This document shows, in pieces, positions 38,101-47,100 of a stretch of DNA of 64,000 nucleotides. The position numbers and the translations under genes are program-made. The stretch is from NCBI GenBank assembly GCA_016165875.1, contig JABBOT010000036.1:1022853-1086852 (forward strand), read 5' to 3'. The notes under the pieces were generated by a model. That model searched no databases, was not told the origin of the DNA, and saw only the letters and a list, made by a program, of their open reading frames with translations. Numbering within the stretch: position 1 is the stretch's first letter; every line of letters starts with the position of its first letter. This DNA is from Acanthopleura granulata (taxonomy: Eukaryota > Mollusca > Polyplacophora > Chitonida > Chitonidae).

Positions 38101-41100
38101 CCATCCGATAGAGGTGGTATTAAGGAATGGGTGAAGAAACGATTAAAAGCCTTTGGCCAACTCCTATCGAGCGGTCGCTCTTCCTGGAATTATTGGAAGT
38201 GTTGTCTCCTGGGTATTCACCTTATTAGTCAAAAAGGTTGGATGGCTTGCCGAGAATACTTGGGCTTTAATTATTGCGGCTGGTTGCTTGATGTGTGCGA
38301 CTGCTAGATTGCATCTAACGTAATCAAATAACGCGAGCCCTATGACAATGCAAAGAGCAACTAGTGCAAATCTTTCTTCTGCATGATGTAGACCCCCCCG
38401 CCATTTCTGCAGAACTGTGCTTTCCTTGCTCTTCTGGTGTTTTTGATGGTTTCGGCTTTTCTTTCTTTCCAGGTGTTTCATCAGACCAGTTTCTCCAGTG
38501 TCATTTCATGCCTCGGATGGTGTGGCTTGGATGTTTACATCAACGACTTCCCGTTCTGACTTGCGGTTCCCACTACGATCATTTTGTTGTAACCGATGAT
38601 CTTTCCGACACGGAGATCCATGTCGCAGGGACTTATATATAGACCTATCCCAAAAACAATGTCAACTTTTGATCACGCATATCTGAGAGCATCCTAGTAG
38701 CGTTTAACGACATAAGGAAGATCGATGGGCGCTAATATGGCGTCCCCCACGTGAACGTATCCGTAACGCTACAGACATGAGGACAAGCCTTGACCTTGTC
38801 TTTTGATCAGTCACTACGCAGCCAAAAGAAAATACCTTCCACATGCAAAATATTAATAACAGTTAATACCTAGTTATACAGTTTCTAAACCTTAACCAAA
38901 TCGGAAGTAAGAGTAACAACCACTAATAAAACAAACATAAAATTTCCATTAATGCCCTTATTCAAAACATAACTGTTGGCTTTATCAGAATGGGTGGAAA
39001 TCACATCTGCCAACCTCAAAGACTGACTAGCTCCAGTAATCCCTAAGTATACGAACAGTGGAGGTAACTTCATTGCCAATGACCACACCATCCGATGAGA
39101 ATGTCTAGTACGTCTCTGGAGTCTGAACTTTTCCCTTAACTTAAGTTTTAACGATAGGACCAACGCTACCTATCTCTACCTGTGATCCCACTACTTCAGA
39201 AATGGAGTTAACAAAAGCTACTGCCTTTCGCTCCTCTCTTCTTTTCAGCATTGGGCAAGTGGATAGTAGATGCCCTGGGCTTTTAGAATAATGGCAAGAA
39301 CAAGGATTAATACCTTGAGGTTTAGACTGAAAGGTCTTCTTGTCAGAAGAAAAACCACCTATCAAAACTAGATTTAAAAGCCTTCTTATCAGAATTGCAT
39401 TGAACGTTCTGCTTACCAAACTTATCAGTTAACTTTTAATCATCAGCCATTCTAGTAGCAGCTCTTAATGTCCTTGACCTTTTGGTCACGTAAGTGAACT
39501 TTGACCTCATTAGGAACGCTGTTTTTCATTCCTTCCAAGAGAACAGCTTCCTTTAAACTCTCGAAAGAAGGGTCTATCTTCAGAGCCCTGTGCCAACTAT
39601 CTAGAAGGTATTAGACAGTCGTACTGCAGACAAAACTTGAAGGCAGGAGCTGCAGAAGCTTATGCTGCTTTGTCTATAGATCAGTCTTTCGATTATGATA
39701 CAGTCAAGGCAGTGGTCTTCTTGGCTTGTGAGATTGTACCTGAGGCTTATAGAAAGAAGTTCAGACAAATAAGTCTGGTGAAACTTATGTGGACTTTGCT
39801 AGGGTAAAGAAACTCTGTTGTGCAGCTTTCAGGTAATAGCCACTTTTTCAAAGGATAGAAAGAATCGTTTCACAACCTTCTCGTAAAATTGGGGCATTAA
39901 TTGTATATTTCGGGCAAAATCAAATCCATGGTGACTACGACTAACAGTTTTACTCTCACTACCCTTAACCTGGAGTTCCCTGTTCTAACTCTAACTTTCT
40001 TAGTTCCTTATCTCTTTCTTCCTCTCTTTTTTCTATTCCCTGCTCTCTCTCTTCTCCCTCTAATCTTAACTTTTCTAACTGCAACTCCATAATCCTTCCC
40101 CTTTCCCCCTTTCTCGTTCTTCCTTTCTTTCCTCCTCCTCTAACTTCATCCATTCAATCTCTAACCGAAGCTTAGCCAACGTAATATCACCATTTTGACT
40201 CTCAATAGGTAAAGTATTACGTAAGCCCAAGTGCTAAACGCATGCACCATTTCACTTTTCCTAAGACTCTGACTTAAGTCTACTTCAAACATGTCAGTTA
40301 TTTTGCTCAAAGCTGCCTTCCGTAACTCGGAGAGCTTAACAACAAATCTTCACCATCGAGGAATGAATCTACATTAAATTCTTTAGGCATAATCATACAA
40401 TAAAGCGTACAAAAAACTATATAAACAGTTGTACTAAATGTGAATCTCTGGTTGATCTAAAATAGGGACCAAGACGCAAGCTGAAAATTCCGTGCCACAA
40501 TCTAGCAAAAGCAGGATTTAGTTCCTGGACAAACTCCCAATATGTAAAGGGTACTACTATCGGAGAGGAAAAATGACAAACAAATGGCTTATTCAACTCT
40601 CAGAGAGAGATAGGCCTTACACAAAAGCAAAGAAAGAAGCACGAAGACGCTTGACTAAGTTCAATACATATATTTGAACAAAATAGACAAATAGCACAAA
40701 TGACAATAATATACAAAACAATACAGAAAATTAATGTAATTATAGATAATTTCACACACACACACACGCGCATATATATATATATACATCGTCCATGGGA
40801 TTCCTCAAATCGAAGGATGACAGCCCCCTAAGTGACACTCAGGAGACGGCACGGTACGCCGACTATGGCATATATCCAACTCCCCGGCAAGGTGCAACTT
40901 TTGGTGGGTAGGTGAGTTGACAATAACGTCTGTAATGCCGAGTTGGCGATATATGTTTCACTCCTCGGAAAGATACACAAAGTCAGTTTGAGGGTAAAGT
41001 GGGATGAAATGTACGTAATCGCACATAGAGACAATGAGCGGTGCAAGCTCCAAAAGAACGTCTCCAACAAAATAGGAAGTGGCTAAAGACAAGCTGACAA

Positions 41101-44100
41101 AGTGTTACGAACAGAAAAATGGAGAACAAGTTGATGCATGTCTAATGGCACGAAAGCCGATATCTGAAAATCCCACAAACTCCTTCTAAGTGAAAAAGAA
41201 TCAATGTGACTGTTCTCAAATGAACCTGAGTAAATGACTGCCGTGAAGTGGACATGGCTGCGAGCTTAACAACTTCGTCGCTCATATTTAAAGACAAAGG
41301 CAGAGAAAATTCCGGATGATTTGTTCGTTAACATGTTTACAACATTGGTGCATCTCTCCAGAATGTAGGCTCTATGTTTACTGACACGAAACTGATAACG
41401 CACAAGCCTCCAGAACACGCGGCTGATTGCGGGTTATGACGTAGACACAGACACCTAAAAATGAAGGTCAGACACAAACTCGGTTACCGTGAAAACAAAA
41501 TAAAAAAACATATAATACAATATCCTACCGACGGGGTTCGTAACACTTGCGCTGACGTGGTTGACTTCTAGAAGCAAGGCCAGAATGAAAACATTTACAC
41601 CGTCCCTTTGAACTATGGCCTTTAATACCGGAAGAAGATTGATCGGGGTTGGAGAGGAGAAAAAGAGCGCCCAATACACTTTGGGGAGCTGGAAGACCCA
41701 AGGTTCTCTTGGCCCTTCCATACCGACTAGTTTCGTCTGTGAAAAGGATGGCAAGTGGGTTGTAGTATTATCAGGTAGTGGCCCCGGTGGTCGACCTGGT
41801 GGTAACGCATCGTACTGTCCAGTCAACCACGAATGGCAATGTAAAAAAGTGCTAAGCAGTAGCTCAGAGGTCATTTGCTATTCGCCTGGCTGTCATCAAA
41901 TATTCTTGGTTGGCCGCCTGGTCAATGAGGTCTATACTCGGAAATCGGAGGCGGAATAAAAGACATATGTTTCTATAAATACGACGTATGGTGTCATACG
42001 AAAGCCACTTCCTGTATGAGGTGTAATTATTACAGACCTGATCATATTAGAGGGGGCCTCTAAGAAACACCGTTCAGCTAACAAATGGATTGCCTACTAA
42101 CTCAACGGAGTATGCCGAAAATGGAAGGGGGAGTCTTTATTAAGGGTACGGTGGAGAATTGCAGGATTCAAATAACTCTTGAAGGCATTTGGGTGACTGG
42201 CATACCGGAGAATGTGCGGCTGGAAAGGATCATTTTTGATAGAGATGTACGGTTGAAACGACTGAGTATGTCACTTACCTCTGAAAGGCTAGGATCCAAT
42301 TTAGACATTGCATTGAATAATCCATTCCCATAATATACATCATACAAAGCGTGATATATTGACGTGATGGGGCGAATGTATCTTTACCTAACGACGCATC
42401 TGTGGACGAACAATCTACAATGCTGAACCACCGGTCTTACAGACTATGGGAAATAAGCGCCTTGAAAAAGCCATTGTAGGATGAGAGAGATAAGCAAGCC
42501 AACCAGTACAAAATATACTGGCGTGGGTATGAATATAATTGACGGCGTTGAAACAGACTTAGTGACTGCCAGATTTGGTCTAGAAGCCTCGGGTATACAT
42601 GTATGTTTCCTGACCACAATCATAGCAGCTGCCGTTGTTGTAGGTACGGAGATCCTAGCCATCTTGAGTAGAATGGTCGGTGAGCCTGGCAAACGTATCT
42701 TGTGCCGCCTTTCAAAGCGAAAAAACACGATGAAATCCATGTTCTTGCGGATTTAAAACTTAACACCATTTCCGACCTTATATCGAAAGCTCTGTGGGAA
42801 AATACAGATCAGGAGGAAGGTGGAAGCGTCAGTATGAGTGAGGAAGAAAAAAAAACTAACCCACCAGGGATTTCTTGTCACCTTGCTAGCGAAACTCGTA
42901 AAAAAACTGTAATTCAGTTGAATTGCACGCTAACAGTGAACCATTTGTAGACATTTACATCTGCAACTTGTCACTAGGCTAGAATATAAAGTATAGGCAC
43001 GCATGTTAACTCAAGTGTTCGGCGTTGCTAAGGTAACTGTCTACCTTGGATACCGCGTTTATGTAACGAACGCCTGTATACTCTGCCGTCTGGGCATATG
43101 TTTTGGGATTCCCAGTCATTAAGTTAAATGTTTATCTGGATAATAATGTACTTGAATGTAAGGGATCAGTGGCTTAATAACATAACTAAACTAGGTCAGC
43201 TCTATTCCTTACTAGTTATAGCCGTGGAGGAGGGTTGCCAAGGCTAGGTTTTAGGTTGTACATGTATACCAACTGTAGACACGGGAGGGGGGATGAGGAG
43301 GGTGTCTCCCACCTATCAGCTAGCTTGGAAGTAGTGTTTCTGGTCGGACGAGGTTATAAAAAACCTTGTCAATTTCTACGCGATACTAATCAACCACCCC
43401 ACCACCCACCCTCCACCGGGATAAGAAGGAAGTGATAAATTAGGTTTATATTTTTAGATTGAACGCCCCCAGCTACCTGCTGGAAAAAGTGGTCCAGAAC
43501 CAGCCCTAGCATATATGTATATACTAGTGAAATTTACTGATGAATTTAGATATATGCTAAGGACTGGAACGATGGACGTGGAGAAAGACTGCTTTACTGC
43601 ATGACTAATACACAAACAGTTCGCTGATGTTGGCGGCGATACGATCATTATAGGGCTTTTTCCGATTAAAGAAACTTACATGTGATGTATAGCTTTATCT
43701 TGTCCGTAAGAGTTCTCTCCCCCTGCTGTGCTCTGCAGACCAGCTCCTGGTTGTTCATATCCTTGGTCAGAGTCAAGGATATCTGGCTTTTGACACCAGA
43801 AACAGTTGGTTCCGGCAGACCTGACGTCCATGGAGCCTGCCAGGTAATGTTCGGGGAGGGGTTTCCGCCTTCAGTCTCACAGGTAAATGTCACCTCCGTG
43901 TTTTCCGGGACCGGGAATATAGGTCCAGATAAGGTCACACTCCTAACGCGAACTGCAGTGGTGAAACAAATATTTTTTTGAAAAAGATTATCCGGGTGTC
44001 GTCTTAAAGGGGGTAATTCTGCCTACTGGTAGCGTCCAAATTCCAAAGGTTATTCTTTACATCATTACCTTGAAGCTAAATGATTTGTCTGTTTCTCCTT

Positions 44101-47100
44101 TTTCAGTTAAAAGCTGGGCTCAGATTTCTACTTCTTTTTATTTTAATATTTTATTATTTCAACCAAACGAGTATATATCTGTAGATATTGGGAAAGTGTA
44201 ATAATTGCTTATCATCCAAACTGAACACCAAGACTTGCATAATTCTTCATTAACATGACACAAGAAGTCGACAACTTAAACTGATATCGAATAGCAGTAA
44301 GAATTGACTACTTCAATAGGAACAGTCCTTAATTTTTTTATAGAGTATTGCTTTATTTAACTGCCCCATTGGGCTTTAAAACGTAGTAAACCCACAGTAA
44401 GGAATTATTGTATTTAAAACTGAGCGCTGTTAGCAATCTGCTGTTAATGGATGACTGAATAGTAATTAGGCCAGCAGAAGCATAATTTTATTACAGAGCA
44501 TTTCAACTTGGCACGTGAAGTAAGAGATCAGGGTGCTACCCGAATGGACCTTTGATTCTCACCCTGACCAGAAGGGGGTGATGATAGGATTACCTAGCCA
44601 GTAACTATGTATACCGCCAGCGGCCACATTTTTTCACAGCAGAATATTCCTACGTGATAAATAAATAAAGTAGGCAGACGGCTCTGGCGACTTACTTAGC
44701 ACACAGTGCTCTCTAACCGTTAGTTTCCAGAGCAATGCTGCTTGAATGTAGGTATTTGTTAGTTATTTCCTCTTTTTGTATTTTATCAACGGCGCAGGAA
44801 GCATTGCCTCCCCACACCCACACCCCCTCGAAGGGCTAACCGCTAATTTCAAATTTTCGCTAGTACACCACTTCCAAGAGAGATTTACCATCAACACAAA
44901 ATTGCGACATTCGGCTCCCTGAGGGACTGTTTTAAGCTTTCTTTTTTCTTCAAGCTTTGATTTTGATCTTTGAGGAATATGATTGTATCTTGTGACACGA
45001 TATTCATAGTAAATTAGTTTACATATTTGAAGAAACCCACATAAGTATGACATCCTGTCAGTGATGGAATCAGCGAGATTTACCATCAACACAAAATTGC
45101 AAGACAATGGTAAGGCAATGCATTGTCTTAGCAATGGGAAACTGCGTGCCATATCGCGTAGCAATCTACACTCGATCTGAGCGTAACATCAAACCAGACC
45201 AGAAAAGTAAACCGACTGACAGGAAACAATATGAACGTAACATTTACATCCAAGATGGTTTTGTCGTTTGTTCAAGTGTGACAGCCCGCGAGACCTCTCT
45301 GGGGAGACCAGAATCGGAATCCCCCCCCCCCCAAAAAGTAAGGTTATTATAATAGGTGTATAAATTGAGCTGGCCTGTGTGGTCCTGTCGTCCTTTAAGA
45401 CAACTCAACAGTGAAACTGTCGTGAGTGACAAGACCATCAAAAACTGTATCTGAAAATACTTGTAGTGACCTTTTAATATTTTCTTCAACGAAAATGAAC
45501 ACAGTCAAATGTTTTGGCTGTATAGTGGATTTTATGGATTATACTGAACAGGCTGTTGAACAGTGACGTCACACATTCGTTTCAGCTGCTAAGCAGCCTC
45601 TGGCTGTTATACATTTACGTTCTACATGTATTTCTACACCTGCATGTGTATTCAATGTGCAAATATAACAACCAAATTCTGTTTAGTAGCCAAAATTTAT
45701 GACGTCACTGTTCTTCAGCCTTTTCAATATGGCCAATAAATCCCACGATACCATCAAAGCATTTGAGTGCACTTAATTTCCTAGAAAAAAATTTAAAAAA
45801 AATAGTGAAGGTATTTTCAGATACACTCCTACTTGCCCTTTTCACTCACCACAACTCCCGCCTGGTTCGTTCCATGCCAGTTATTTCCATGCCTGCTACT
45901 GATCACTTTGCACTTTACAAAGTGTTGCAAATAAAAAAATACACACACTCTCTCAGTCAATATGCCAACTACATGTTTCTGTCACATCTGACACATCTGA
46001 CCGGAAATGACGTAATGTTTTCGGCGGCATTTTGTGGGCATGTGCGTGTTTAAAATTAGTTGCATGCCTCCAACCTAAATACCCACAAAGCTTGTTTTGT
46101 GTGCATTTACTGATTTTTAAATGGCGAAGAACGTGCCCAATTCAAGAGTTATTGACCTTAATCGCTATAGTCTTTGGCTTTGTAATGAACCGCATTTCTC
46201 CAACTCGAACACTACTACAGGCTGCCTGTGCACAGCAATGGGGTGAAGAGTAACATATTGTGAAGGCTGTAACCAAGGCAACAAGCCGGCATATGCCGAT
46301 GAAATAAATTAGCTGGGTAATTAAGTGTGTCTGATTAAGGAAATGTAAAAGTTAGCTTTTCTGGCCTTACGCGTTAAAACATTGTATCGCATCAGCCTTT
46401 GTGTGTATGTACAATGAATTACTCAATATAGTACGGGATAACAGTTCTTTATGTAAACTGTCGAAATTAATATTTGAAAATCCATAATTCACCTGAAGGG
46501 CAAAAACAGACAGGCCAAAACTGAGGGATGTGCAATTCTGTAATCAGACTGCTCAAATCTGATTTGTGTCAGTTTGACGAGTTCCCATGTACATGTGTCA
46601 TCATCGTATCTTATTCGTCATTTCACTTTACTGTTTGCGCCTTTGTACAGTGAAAGGAGAAAAAATAATTAAGATATTTTATCCAGCAGGCACATCGCCA
46701 CAACTCAGTACTGGTACGTACAACATTTCACTCTAAATCTTATTTCACTCTAGGAACTGATATTAAGTGTGCTTAATGATAAGATATGGGAAGGTATTTT
46801 TTAAAGTAATATGGTAGGTGTTTCATCGAACAAGCCTGGAAGTCTGTCGAAATTACTAGCTGGCTTTGATGTTATTACATTCTGACATTTATATCAAGGG
46901 TCACCAAGACTTGTTATCTAAATTGCCATGCAGACATGCTCAAAGGGTTCCTCCTTACCATGTACTAAGAGCTCCACAGATACGTGAATTCCAGATGAAG
47001 TACATTGGAAAGTGCCACTGTCTCTTGCGTATGATGCTGATGTGATATTAATTGAACTTTCATCCACGACTTGCACGTCTGCCGAGGTCCAGGGTGGAGA

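Noticed and set aside
38900..40733. Complete LTR retrotransposon bounded by the two LTR-like copies
   Set aside because: The lower LTR copy splits a Polinton-type frame whose halves lie on both sides of it, no pol domain lies between the copies, and no matching target duplications were found. A solo LTR plus a separate gag remnant fits better.
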